Source of the DNA: CAKZKT01 sp034434235
GTDB taxonomy: Bacteria > Chloroflexota > Anaerolineae > CG2-30-64-16
Length of the DNA: 12,905 nucleotides
Direction: 5' to 3'
Assembly: GCA_034434235.1 (NCBI GenBank)
Contig: DAOTZV010000210.1
Location: 1-12,905 of the forward strand
Both the position numbers and the translations under genes were made by a program. The notes under the pieces are model-generated. The model was not told the origin of the DNA. It was given only the letters and a program-made list of their open reading frames with translations, and did no database searches. Numbering within the stretch: the first letter of the stretch is position 1; each line of letters opens with the position of its first letter. Shown here one piece after another: positions 1 through 12,905 of the stretch.

Positions 1-255
1 GCGGGGATGGGGCTCTTCCTGACCGCCAACTGGGCGCAGGCGAACCGCCTGGCCCCCGCGGCCGAGGCGGGCAAATACCTGGGATTGACCAACCTGGCCA
101 CGGCCGGCGCGGGCGCGCTGGCGCGGCTGGAAGGGCCGGCCATCGACGCGCTCAACAACGCCCATCCCGGCGCCTGGTGGGGCTACACCGCACTCTTCCT
201 CTTCGGCACGGCCTGCGCGCTGGCCAGCTTGCCTCTGTTGCGCAAAGTCCGCTGA
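1..255 (+). CDS. MFS-type transporter, C-terminal fragment
   Basis: The reading frame is open from the left edge and ends at TGA 253-255, so only the last 84 residues are visible. They contain a hydrophobic Gly/Ala-rich segment (about nt 76-129) preceded by AGKYLGLTNLA, then a short polar loop, then a last membrane span (about nt 175-240) and a basic end, RKVR. This matches the final two helices of a major facilitator superfamily permease, where a short positively charged cytoplasmic tail is common. The substrate cannot be told from this piece. It is probably unrelated to the polymerase genes: a promoter lies 20 bp after its stop. No separate terminator sits between its stop and that promoter, so its transcripts would run into the rpoB leader and its hairpins. 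MFS membership is inferred from overall character, not from a signature motif. Confidence 0.65.
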   Translation, partial: AGMGLFLTANWAQANRLAPAAEAGKYLGLTNLATAGAGALARLEGPAIDALNNAHPGAWWGYTALFLFGTACALASLPLLRKVR

Positions 256-275
256 GAATTTCTCGGGGCCGAAAT

Positions 276-304
276 TTGACAGGATAGGCCCATTATGCTA
301 GATT
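276..304 (+). promoter_or_regulatory. Sigma70-type promoter of the rpoBC operon
   Basis: The -35 box is TTGACA (276-281), a perfect consensus match. A 17-bp spacer leads to TAGATT (299-304), a 4/6 match to the -10 consensus. The predicted transcript starts near 311, giving a leader of about 158 nt before rpoB. No room for another promoter exists between the terminator at 392-420 and the start codon at 469, which supports this as the main start site. Confidence 0.75.
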
Positions 305-332
305 TAACGATTGCTGTCCGGTACCCACAAGG

Positions 333-367
333 AGAGGTGGACGTGCGCCATCTCTGCTTTTATTTTT
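333..367 (+). terminator. First leader hairpin with T-rich tail
   Basis: AGAGGTGG (333-340) pairs with CCATCTCT (348-355) through eight pairs, one of them G-U, around a 7-nt loop. It is followed by GC and then TTTTATTTTT (358-367). It looks like a weak intrinsic terminator. It also ties up part of the ribosome-binding site of the leader ORF and puts that ORF's GTG start (343-345) in the loop, so hairpin formation and leader translation should compete. The role is inferred. Confidence 0.45.
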
Positions 368-384
368 ACGCGCTCAGCGTTTGA
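343..384 (+). CDS. Putative leader peptide of the rpoBC operon
   Basis: A 13-codon ORF starts at GTG 343 and reads MRHLCFYFYALSV before TGA 382-384. A strong ribosome-binding site, AAGGAG (329-334), lies 8 nt upstream of the GTG. An alternative GTG at 337 would give 15 residues but is too close to that site. The ORF falls inside the predicted transcript and stops 7 nt before the terminator stem at 392. A ribosome held at its stop codon would cover the start of that stem. The four aromatic codons in a row (Phe-Tyr-Phe-Tyr, codons TTT TAT TTT TAC) stand out in a genome that otherwise prefers TTC and TAC. They also form the T-rich tail of the first hairpin, so the composition has a second possible explanation. 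I know of no matching described leader peptide, and its translation is unproven. Confidence 0.4.
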   Translation: MRHLCFYFYALSV

Positions 385-391
385 GGCGAGT

Positions 392-420
392 CCAAGTCGT
401 GTTGCGACTTGGCTTTTTTT
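392..420 (+). terminator. Intrinsic terminator / attenuator in the rpoB leader
   Basis: CCAAGTCG (392-399) and CGACTTGG (405-412) form a perfect 8-bp stem with loop TGTTG, followed by C and seven Ts (414-420). It sits downstream of the promoter and 48 bp upstream of the rpoB start, with no second promoter after it, so transcription of rpoBC must pass through it. That makes an attenuator more likely than a simple terminator for the upstream transporter gene, although it could serve both. Confidence 0.75.
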
Positions 421-468
421 GCTTCTTGTAGGGGGCAGGCGGTAGTTTGCCCAAGGAGTGAACCTTTC

Positions 469-4503
<4,035 letters not shown>

Positions 4504-4524
4504 GGAATGTGGGGAGACGCCTAA

Positions 4525-8994
<4,470 letters not shown>

Positions 8995-8998
8995 TCAC

Positions 8999-9047
8999 GT
9001 AGGGGCGGACGGCGTCCGCCTTGTTGGTGCACGCCGTGCGCCCCTGC
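8999..9047 (+). repeat. Large palindromic element after rpoC (REP-like)
   Basis: Starting 4 nt after the rpoC stop, 8999-9015 pairs with 9031-9047 over 17 positions with one G-G mismatch and one G-T pair, and the loop can fold further (CGCC 9017-9020 with GGTG 9026-9029). An alternative inner hairpin, GGCGGAC (9004-9010) with GTCCGCC (9014-9020), is also perfect. The ends GTAGGGGCG and CGCCCCTGC recall GTAGGGGC-type palindromic repeats that I remember from many bacterial intergenic regions. There is no T-tract, so it is not a standard terminator. It may also protect the 3' end of rpoBC mRNA. Only one copy is visible here. Confidence 0.6.
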
Positions 9048-9067
9048 GAAATCCATCGGGTCTTGAT

Positions 9068-9096
9068 TTGACCCATCATCTTTTCTGTGATAAACT
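9068..9096 (+). promoter_or_regulatory. Sigma70-type promoter of rpsL-rpsG-fusA
   Basis: TTGACC (9068-9073) is separated by 17 bp from TAAACT (9091-9096), with TGA just before the -10 box as in extended -10 promoters. The predicted start is near 9103, leaving a leader of about 69 nt. This gives the ribosomal protein genes their own transcription start apart from rpoBC. Confidence 0.65.
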
Positions 9097-9104
9097 AATT
9101 GTTC

Positions 9105-9133
9105 GTGGGCCGGTACTATCGTCGCCGGCCCGC
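9105..9133 (+). promoter_or_regulatory. 5' leader hairpin of the rpsL transcript
   Basis: GTGGGCCGG (9105-9113) pairs with CCGGCCCGC (9125-9133), nine pairs including one G-T, around an 11-nt loop. It would sit at the very 5' end of the mRNA. The following 15 bases (9134-9148) are T-rich but interrupted, so it could be a weak attenuator or a 5' stabilising stem. The sequence does not decide between these. Confidence 0.5.
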
Positions 9134-9161
9134 ATTTCGTCTTATTTGTAAAGTTTGCATC

Positions 9162-9166
9162 GGAGG
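9162..9166 (+). promoter_or_regulatory. Ribosome-binding site fixing the TTG start of rpsL
   Basis: GGAGG lies 5 nt before TTG 9172. No ATG or GTG is available in frame nearby, and the protein read from this TTG begins MPTINQLVRKGRK, the usual S12 N-terminus. Confidence 0.85.
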
Positions 9167-9171
9167 ACAGC

Positions 9172-9636
9172 TTGCCGACCATCAATCAGCTCGTTCGCAA
9201 GGGGCGCAAGCCGATCGTCAAAAAGGCCAAGGCGCCGGCGTTGCTATTCACGAACAACACCTACACCAATCGTTTGAAGCGGATGCCCAAGGGCAACCCG
9301 TTCAAGCGCGGGGTTTGCACGCAGGTGCGCACCATGACGCCGAAGAAACCGAATTCGGCGTTGCGCAAGATCGCGCGCGTCCGCCTGTCCAATTCGATCG
9401 AAGTCACCGCCTACATCCCCGGCGAGGGGCACAGCTTGCAGGAGCACTCGGTGGTGCTCGTGCGCGGCGGCCGCGTCAAGGACCTGCCCGGCGTGCGCTA
9501 TCACATCGTCCGGGGCACGCTGGACACGACCGGCGTCGAGAATCGCAAGCAAGGCCGTTCGAAGTATGGGGCGAAGGTGCCGAAGAAGGCGGCCGCTCCG
9601 GCCAAGGGCGCTCCGGCGAAGGGCGGAAAGAAGTAG
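9172..9636 (+). CDS. rpsL: 30S ribosomal protein S12
   Basis: S12 sits at the decoding centre of the 30S subunit and controls accuracy. The 154-residue product starts at TTG, supported by GGAGG 5 nt upstream and by the family N-terminus. Core motifs are TPKKPNSALRK (56-66), YIPGEGHSLQEHSVVLVRGG (81-100) and KDLPGVRYHI (103 on). Lys58 and Lys103 correspond to E. coli Lys43 and Lys88, so the streptomycin-related positions are wild type. Relative to E. coli there are about 15 extra residues between PAL (22-24) and KRGVCT (45-50), in the N-terminal extension that threads through the subunit. After RSKYGAK there is an Ala/Lys/Gly/Pro-rich tail ending APAKGGKK. Both the insertion and the tail are basic and polar, as expected for rRNA contact. 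It is first gene of the rpsL-rpsG-fusA group. Confidence 0.98.
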   Translation: MPTINQLVRKGRKPIVKKAKAPALLFTNNTYTNRLKRMPKGNPFKRGVCTQVRTMTPKKPNSALRKIARVRLSNSIEVTAYIPGEGHSLQEHSVVLVRGGRVKDLPGVRYHIVRGTLDTTGVENRKQGRSKYGAKVPKKAAAPAKGAPAKGGKK

Positions 9637-9645
9637 GAGTGAACT

Positions 9646-10116
9646 ATGCCACGCAGAAATCGTCCTGAGCGGCGCGAGATCTTGCCCGATCCGCGGTATA
9701 ATAATGTGCTGGTTGCCAGTTTGATCAACAAGCTCATGTGGAACGGCAAGAAATCTACTGCGGAACGGATCGTGTACGGCGCCCTGGAAGCCCTGGAGGC
9801 GCGCACCAAGAAGCCCGCGCTCGAGGCGCTGGAGCAGGCCGTGCGCAACGCGACGCCGGTCATCGAGGTGCGGCCGCGGCGCGTGGGCGGCGCCACCTAC
9901 CAGGTGCCCATGGAGATTCGCGAGGACCGACGCCTGGCCCTGGCATTGCGCTGGCTGTTGCAGAGCGCGCGCAAGCGCCCCGGCAAGAGCATGATCGAAA
10001 AGCTCTCGGCCGAGCTGGCCGACGCCTTCAACAACCAGGGCAACACGGTCAAGAAGAAAGAAGACACGCACAAGATGGCCGAGGCCAACCGGGCGTTCGC
10101 GCATTACCGGTGGTAG
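9646..10116 (+). CDS. rpsG: 30S ribosomal protein S7
   Basis: S7 nucleates assembly of the 30S head by binding the 3' domain of 16S rRNA and lies near the E site. The 156-residue product has the usual family length. It begins MPRRNRPERREILPDP, continues with INKLMWNGKKSTAE (about 27-40), and has VRPRRVGGATYQVP in the middle and KKKEDTHKMAEANRAFAHYR at the end, all typical of S7. The start is ATG 9646. Its ribosome-binding site AGGAG (9635-9639) overlaps the rpsL stop codon TAG (9634-9636), and the genes are 9 bp apart, so translation of the two is probably coupled. Nothing is missing or odd. S7 is the autogenous repressor of the str operon in E. coli; I do not see an obvious copy of that binding site here. 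Confidence 0.98.
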   Translation: MPRRNRPERREILPDPRYNNVLVASLINKLMWNGKKSTAERIVYGALEALEARTKKPALEALEQAVRNATPVIEVRPRRVGGATYQVPMEIREDRRLALALRWLLQSARKRPGKSMIEKLSAELADAFNNQGNTVKKKEDTHKMAEANRAFAHYRW

Positions 10117-10150
10117 GTCGGTTGCTCTTCTTCTGACGTTGGTTGATCAC

Positions 10151-10199
10151 GAACCCGGCATCCGTATTTCGTCCCGTCTCGGCGGGGGATGCCGGGTTT
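10151..10199 (+). promoter_or_regulatory. Long hairpin between rpsG and fusA
   Basis: AACCCGGCATCC (10152-10163) and GGATGCCGGGTT (10187-10198) form a perfect 12-bp stem, extendable by one G-T pair. The 23-nt loop contains its own small stem, CCCG (10173-10176) with CGGG (10183-10186). The tail TTTCTGTC is a poor T-tract. I see no promoter between this element and fusA, so full termination here would silence fusA. A partial terminator, RNA-processing site or mRNA-stability element is more likely. Confidence 0.55.
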
Positions 10200-10226
10200 C
10201 TGTCGGTTAGGAGCGGATAGAACGGC

Positions 10227-10232
10227 GAGGTG
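10227..10232 (+). promoter_or_regulatory. Ribosome-binding site fixing the ATG start of fusA
   Basis: GAGGTG, followed by A, lies 6 nt before ATG 10239. The in-frame GTG at 10230 is part of this binding site, so it is not taken as the start. Confidence 0.8.
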
Positions 10233-10238
10233 ACTGCT

Positions 10239-12338
10239 ATGCCTGCTCAAATTTCTCCTGCGGATGAAGCGCGTTTGCGGCGATTGCGCAACATCGGCAT
10301 CATCGCCCACATCGACGCGGGCAAAACCACCACGACCGAGCGCATCCTCTACTATACCGGCAGAACCTATCGGATGGGCAACGTTGACGAAGGCACCACC
10401 GTTACCGATTGGATGGTGCAGGAGCGCGAGCGCGGCATCACGATCCAGTCGGCCGCCATCACCAGCGAATGGCGCGGCCATCAGATCAACCTGATAGATA
10501 CGCCCGGCCACATTGACTTCACGGCCGAGGTGCAGCGCAGCCTGCGCGTGTTGGACGGCGGCATCGTGGTCTTCGACGCGGTGGCCGGGGTCGAGCCGCA
10601 GTCCGAGACGGTGTGGCGCCAGGCCAATCGCTACGGCGTGCCGCGCATCTGCTTCGTCAACAAGATGGATCGCGTGGGCGCCGACTTCTGGCGCACCGTG
10701 GCCATGATCCGGGATCGCCTCGCCGCGCGGCCGTTGCCGATCCAGATCCCCATCGGCGCCGAGGATATGTTCGTCGGCATGGTGGACCTGCTGAGCGGCA
10801 AGGCATGGACCTTCCCCGATCCGCTCGGCGCCAATCCCCAGGAGATCCCCATCCCCGCCGATCTGTTGCCGCAGTTCGAGGCGCACCGCGCGCAGATGAT
10901 CGAGCAGATCGCGGAGACCGACGACGATCTGACCATTAAGTTCCTGGAAGGGGAAGAGATCAGCGAGGCCGAGCTGCGCGCGGCGCTGCGCGCCGCGACC
11001 ATCGCCGGCAAGCTGGTGCCCGTCTTGTGCGGCTCGGCCCTGCGCACGAAGGGCGTGCAACTGCTGCTCGACGCGGTGGTGGATTTCCTGCCGTCGCCGC
11101 TCGACATCCCGGCCGTGCGCGGGATCAATCCGCTCACCGGCCGGGAGGAGGAGCGGCCGGCCGATCCCAACGCGCCCGTGGCCGCGCTCGTGTTCAAGAT
11201 CCAGACCGATCCGTTCATCGGCCGGCTGGCCTATGTGCGCGTCTATTCGGGCGTGATGCAGACGGGCCAGATGTTGCAGAATTCGACGCGCGACCGCAAG
11301 GAGCGGATCGGCCGGCTGGTGCAGGTGTATGCCGACAAGCGCAACGAGATCAGCGAGATTCGCGCCGGCGACATCGGCGCGATCGTGAGCGTCAAACAGA
11401 CGTTCACCGGCGAGACGTTGTGCGATCCGGCCGCGCCGATCGTGTTGGAGCCGATCGAGTTCCCGGAGCCGGTCATCTCGGTGGCCGTCGAGCCGAAGAC
11501 CAAGGCCGACCAGGACAAGCTGGCCAACGCGTTGCAGCGCCTGGCCGAAGAGGATCCGACCTTCCGCGTGAAGGTGGACGCGGACACCGGCCAGACGTTG
11601 ATCAGCGGCATGGGCGAGCTGCATCTGGAGGTGTTGGTGGATCGGATGCAGCGCGAGTTCGGCGTGCAGGCGCACGTGGGCCGGCATCAGGTGGCGTATC
11701 GGGAGACGATCTTGCGCAAGGCCGAGGTGGAGACGCGCTTCGTGCGGCAAACGGGCGGCCGGGGCCAGTATGCGCACATCATCGTGCAGTTCGAGCCGTT
11801 GCCGCGCGGGGGCGGATTCGAGTTCGTGGACAAAGTCGTCGGCGGGGCGATCCCCAAGGAGTTCATTCCGGCGGTGGGCCAGGGCATCCGCGATGCGATG
11901 GAGAACGGCATCCTGGGCGGCTATCCGGTGGTGGACGTGCGGGCCACGCTGGTCGGTGGGTCGTATCACGAGGTGGACAGCTCCGATCTGGCGTTTCGCA
12001 TTGCCGGCTCGATGGCATTTCGCGAGGGGATGGAGAAGGCGCAGCCGGTGCTCCTGGAGCCGATGATGCGGATCGAGGTCGTCGTGCCCGAGACCTCGAC
12101 CGGCGACGTGATCGGCGACCTGGTGGCGCGGCGCGGGCAGGTGAGCGGTCTGGAGATGCACTCGCCGGGGATGCAGGCGGTGAAGGGCCTGGTGCCCCTG
12201 GCCGAGATGTTCGGCTACGCGACGACGCTGCGTTCGGTCACCCAGGGCCGCGGCACCTTCACGCTGGAGTTCGACCACTACGAGATCGTGCCCGAGGAGC
12301 GAGCGCGGCAGGTGTTGGGGATCGTGGCGCGCGGGTAG
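10239..12338 (+). CDS. fusA: Elongation factor G
   Basis: EF-G is the ribosome-dependent GTPase that drives translocation of mRNA and tRNAs and, with RRF, recycles ribosomes. The 699-residue product has the usual length. GTPase motifs are AHIDAGKTT (23-31), DEGTTVTDWMVQERERGITI (50-69), DTPGHIDF (87-94, with catalytic H91) and NKMDR (141-145), then CGSA in the G5 region. Domain II starts near residue 308. Domain IV carries the tip loop GGSYHEVDSS with H577, matching the conserved histidine (H583 in E. coli). The domain V end is also conserved. Small differences from the common form are Ile for Val in DTPGHVDF and TTVTDW for AATMDW, both conservative. The str-operon position after rpsG supports the housekeeping EF-G rather than a paralogue. 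The gene is probably expressed from the rpsL promoter. Confidence 0.98.
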   Translation: MPAQISPADEARLRRLRNIGIIAHIDAGKTTTTERILYYTGRTYRMGNVDEGTTVTDWMVQERERGITIQSAAITSEWRGHQINLIDTPGHIDFTAEVQRSLRVLDGGIVVFDAVAGVEPQSETVWRQANRYGVPRICFVNKMDRVGADFWRTVAMIRDRLAARPLPIQIPIGAEDMFVGMVDLLSGKAWTFPDPLGANPQEIPIPADLLPQFEAHRAQMIEQIAETDDDLTIKFLEGEEISEAELRAALRAATIAGKLVPVLCGSALRTKGVQLLLDAVVDFLPSPLDIPAVRGINPLTGREEERPADPNAPVAALVFKIQTDPFIGRLAYVRVYSGVMQTGQMLQNSTRDRKERIGRLVQVYADKRNEISEIRAGDIGAIVSVKQTFTGETLCDPAAPIVLEPIEFPEPVISVAVEPKTKADQDKLANALQRLAEEDPTFRVKVDADTGQTLISGMGELHLEVLVDRMQREFGVQAHVGRHQVAYRETILRKAEVETRFVRQTGGRGQYAHIIVQFEPLPRGGGFEFVDKVVGGAIPKEFIPAVGQGIRDAMENGILGGYPVVDVRATLVGGSYHEVDSSDLAFRIAGSMAFREGMEKAQPVLLEPMMRIEVVVPETSTGDVIGDLVARRGQVSGLEMHSPGMQAVKGLVPLAEMFGYATTLRSVTQGRGTFTLEFDHYEIVPEERARQVLGIVARG

Positions 12339-12387
12339 GCGGCCGCGCGGCGGGCCGTTCTCCTCCCAAGATTGCATGGGCCTCAAA

Positions 12388-12417
12388 TTTGCAGAAAATC
12401 GTCTTTCCGTATACAAT
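12388..12417 (+). promoter_or_regulatory. Probable tuf promoter
   Basis: TACAAT (12412-12417) is a 5/6 match to the -10 consensus. Upstream, TTTGCA (12388-12393, 18-bp spacer) or TTGCAG (12389-12394, 17-bp spacer) can act as the -35 box. The local sequence turns AT-rich between two GC-rich stretches. The predicted start is near 12424, about 350 nt before tuf. Confidence 0.6.
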
Positions 12418-12597
12418 CTGGTGGTTGCCTCCGAACGCTATGTGTATCGTGCCGTTCGATACCGACTCGGATGTGCAAAGAGGTGTCTCGCCGGTCGTCC
12501 AGGCGAGGTGCCGACGTAATGCAAGCTCGGTGCGCGCCAGGTCGAGCCCGAATCGCCGTCCTGGTATGCTTACGTCTGCCCCGTCTGTGTCCGGGTG

Positions 12598-12627
12598 AGC
12601 CCCCACGTCATGTGCCGGGGCTTTTTT
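12598..12627 (+). terminator. Intrinsic terminator / attenuator in the tuf leader
   Basis: AGCCCC (12598-12603) pairs with GGGGCT (12617-12622), with an inner CAC/GTG stem (12604-12606 with 12612-12614) and a 2-nt bulge. Ts run from 12622 to 12627, then GTT. This is a standard intrinsic terminator. It lies between the predicted tuf promoter and tuf, so it could attenuate tuf. It could instead simply end fusA transcripts if a second promoter, which I could not see clearly, lies at 12628-12740. Confidence 0.75.
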
Positions 12628-12674
12628 GTTGCCTGAGGGCGGGTGCAGGGCGAGCCTGCAGAACGCATCTCGAT

Positions 12675-12692
12675 TTCAGTTACGTTCAGTTA
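12675..12692 (+). repeat. Short direct repeats upstream of tuf
   Basis: TTCAGTTA occurs at 12675-12682 and again at 12685-12692, a 10-bp period. A shorter copy, TTCAGG, begins at 12735, 50 bp after the second. All three would face the same side of the helix. They could be a protein-binding site; chance is not excluded. Confidence 0.35.
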
Positions 12693-12726
12693 TGTGCCGG
12701 GCACTCTGCAAGATGCCCGGCACGTG
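12691..12726 (+). promoter_or_regulatory. Second leader hairpin upstream of tuf
   Basis: GTGCCGGGCA (12694-12703) and TGCCCGGCAC (12714-12723) form a perfect 10-bp stem with a 10-nt loop, extendable by weaker pairs on both sides. No T-tract follows directly. Its left arm repeats the right side of the upstream terminator (TGTGCCGGG at 12611-12619 and 12693-12701), so the right arm could pair with either. Confidence 0.55.
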
Positions 12727-12774
12727 ACGGCTATTTCAGGTTGGTTTTTGATCTTCTGCAAGGAGATTTATCTT

Positions 12775-12905
12775 ATGGCCAAGCAAGTATTCGAGCGCAA
12801 GAAGCCCCATGTGAACGTGGGGACGATTGGGCACATTGATCATGGCAAGACGACGTTGACGGCGGCGATCACGAAGGTGTTGGCGCTGAAGGGATTGGCC
12901 AACTT
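12775..12905 (+). CDS. tuf: Elongation factor Tu, N-terminal fragment
   Basis: EF-Tu carries aminoacyl-tRNA to the ribosomal A site as a GTP complex. Only the first 43 residues are present, because the window ends inside the gene. The start ATG 12775 has AAGGAG (12760-12765) 9 nt upstream. The sequence begins MAKQVFERKKPHVNVGTIGH and continues into the P-loop GHIDHGKTT. Ile replaces the usual Val in GHVDHGKT, a conservative change. It has its own probable promoter at 12388-12417 and a long structured leader, so it is likely a separate transcription unit from fusA or only partly linked to it. Whether a second tuf copy exists elsewhere cannot be seen here. Confidence 0.97.
   Translation, partial: MAKQVFERKKPHVNVGTIGHIDHGKTTLTAAITKVLALKGLAN

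Larger units (their letters stand above)
12418..12774 (+). other. Long structured leader of tuf
   Basis: The 436-bp gap between fusA and tuf has no gene I can support. After the promoter, this leader holds a small hairpin (CTCGCC 12487-12492 with GGCGAG 12502-12507), the strong terminator at 12598-12627, a direct repeat pair at 12675-12692, a perfect 10-bp hairpin at 12694-12723, and the tuf ribosome-binding site AAGGAG (12760-12765). An open frame from ATG 12440 to TGA 12598 would encode 52 residues and ends exactly at the base of the terminator, but it has no ribosome-binding site. Confidence 0.55.

Noticed and set aside
409..468. Longer rpoB starting at TTG 409
   Set aside because: It would begin inside the terminator stem and has no ribosome-binding site; ATG 469 has AAGGAG at suitable distance.
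9058..9074. Hairpin GGGTC/GACCC before the rpsL promoter
   Set aside because: Five pairs only, and it overlaps the -35 box; probably coincidence.
9099..9171. Leader peptide frame upstream of rpsL (GTG 9105)
   Set aside because: It starts almost at the predicted transcript 5' end with no ribosome-binding site and runs on into rpsL in another frame.
10230..10238. GTG 10230 as the fusA start
   Set aside because: The GTG is part of the GAGGTG ribosome-binding site that serves ATG 10239.
12340..12357. Hairpin CGGCC/GGCCG just after fusA as a terminator
   Set aside because: Only five pairs and no real T-tract (TTCTCC follows); too weak to call in GC-rich sequence.
10104..12416. A 770-codon minus-strand frame opposite fusA
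   Set aside because: Same cause: in register with fusA and of similar His/Leu/Arg-rich composition with no domain.
12440..12480. tRNA-like T-loop GTTCGAT in the tuf leader
   Set aside because: The flanking bases do not pair into a T-stem, and no acceptor or anticodon stem can be formed around it.
12440..12598. A 52-codon ORF in the tuf leader ending at the terminator base
   Set aside because: Its stop position is suggestive, but no ribosome-binding site precedes ATG 12440 or the inner ATG 12566, and the composition looks like non-coding GC-rich sequence.
12519..12839. ORF from ATG 12519 with GAGGTG 8 nt upstream
   Set aside because: It runs through the terminator, the second hairpin and into tuf in another frame; the product has no recognisable character.

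Overview
This window is the core transcription and translation cluster of a GC-rich bacterium. Gene order on the + strand is: the C-terminal end of an MFS-type transporter, rpoB, rpoC, rpsL, rpsG, fusA and the start of tuf. All genes point the same way. The beta and beta-prime sequences, the inserted segment in ribosomal protein S12 and the RpoB N-terminus look most like Chloroflexota (possibly Anaerolineae or relatives). That placement is an inference from sequence character, not from a database search.

Layout. Positions 1-255 hold the transporter end. A 213-bp gap follows, with a sigma70-type promoter (276-304), a short translatable leader ORF (343-384) and two hairpins, the second a textbook intrinsic terminator (392-420), all upstream of the rpoB start at 469. 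rpoB and rpoC are separated by 21 bp and form one operon. After rpoC comes a large palindromic element (8999-9047), then a promoter (9068-9096) and a leader hairpin before rpsL, which starts with TTG. rpsL and rpsG are 9 bp apart. fusA follows after a 122-bp gap holding a long hairpin. A 436-bp gap then carries a promoter, a strong terminator, a second perfect hairpin and short direct repeats before tuf.

How it works together. RpoB and RpoC form the RNA polymerase catalytic core. S12 and S7 are 30S proteins at the decoding centre and the mRNA exit/E-site region. EF-G and EF-Tu drive translocation and tRNA delivery. The rpoB and tuf units each have a promoter, then a terminator with a T-tract, then the gene. 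rpsL has a weaker version of the same plan. This suggests that expression is set by premature termination or antitermination. The rpoB leader even has a small ORF with a good ribosome-binding site ending just before the terminator.

The enzymes are canonical at their catalytic sites, but RNA polymerase carries three large lineage-type insertions: a Trp-rich segment with internal repeats in beta, a coiled coil in the beta-prime N-terminal region, and a small helix-hairpin-helix-like segment in beta-prime resembling the alpha-subunit C-terminal domain. I see no mobile element genes, CRISPR array, tRNA or rRNA.
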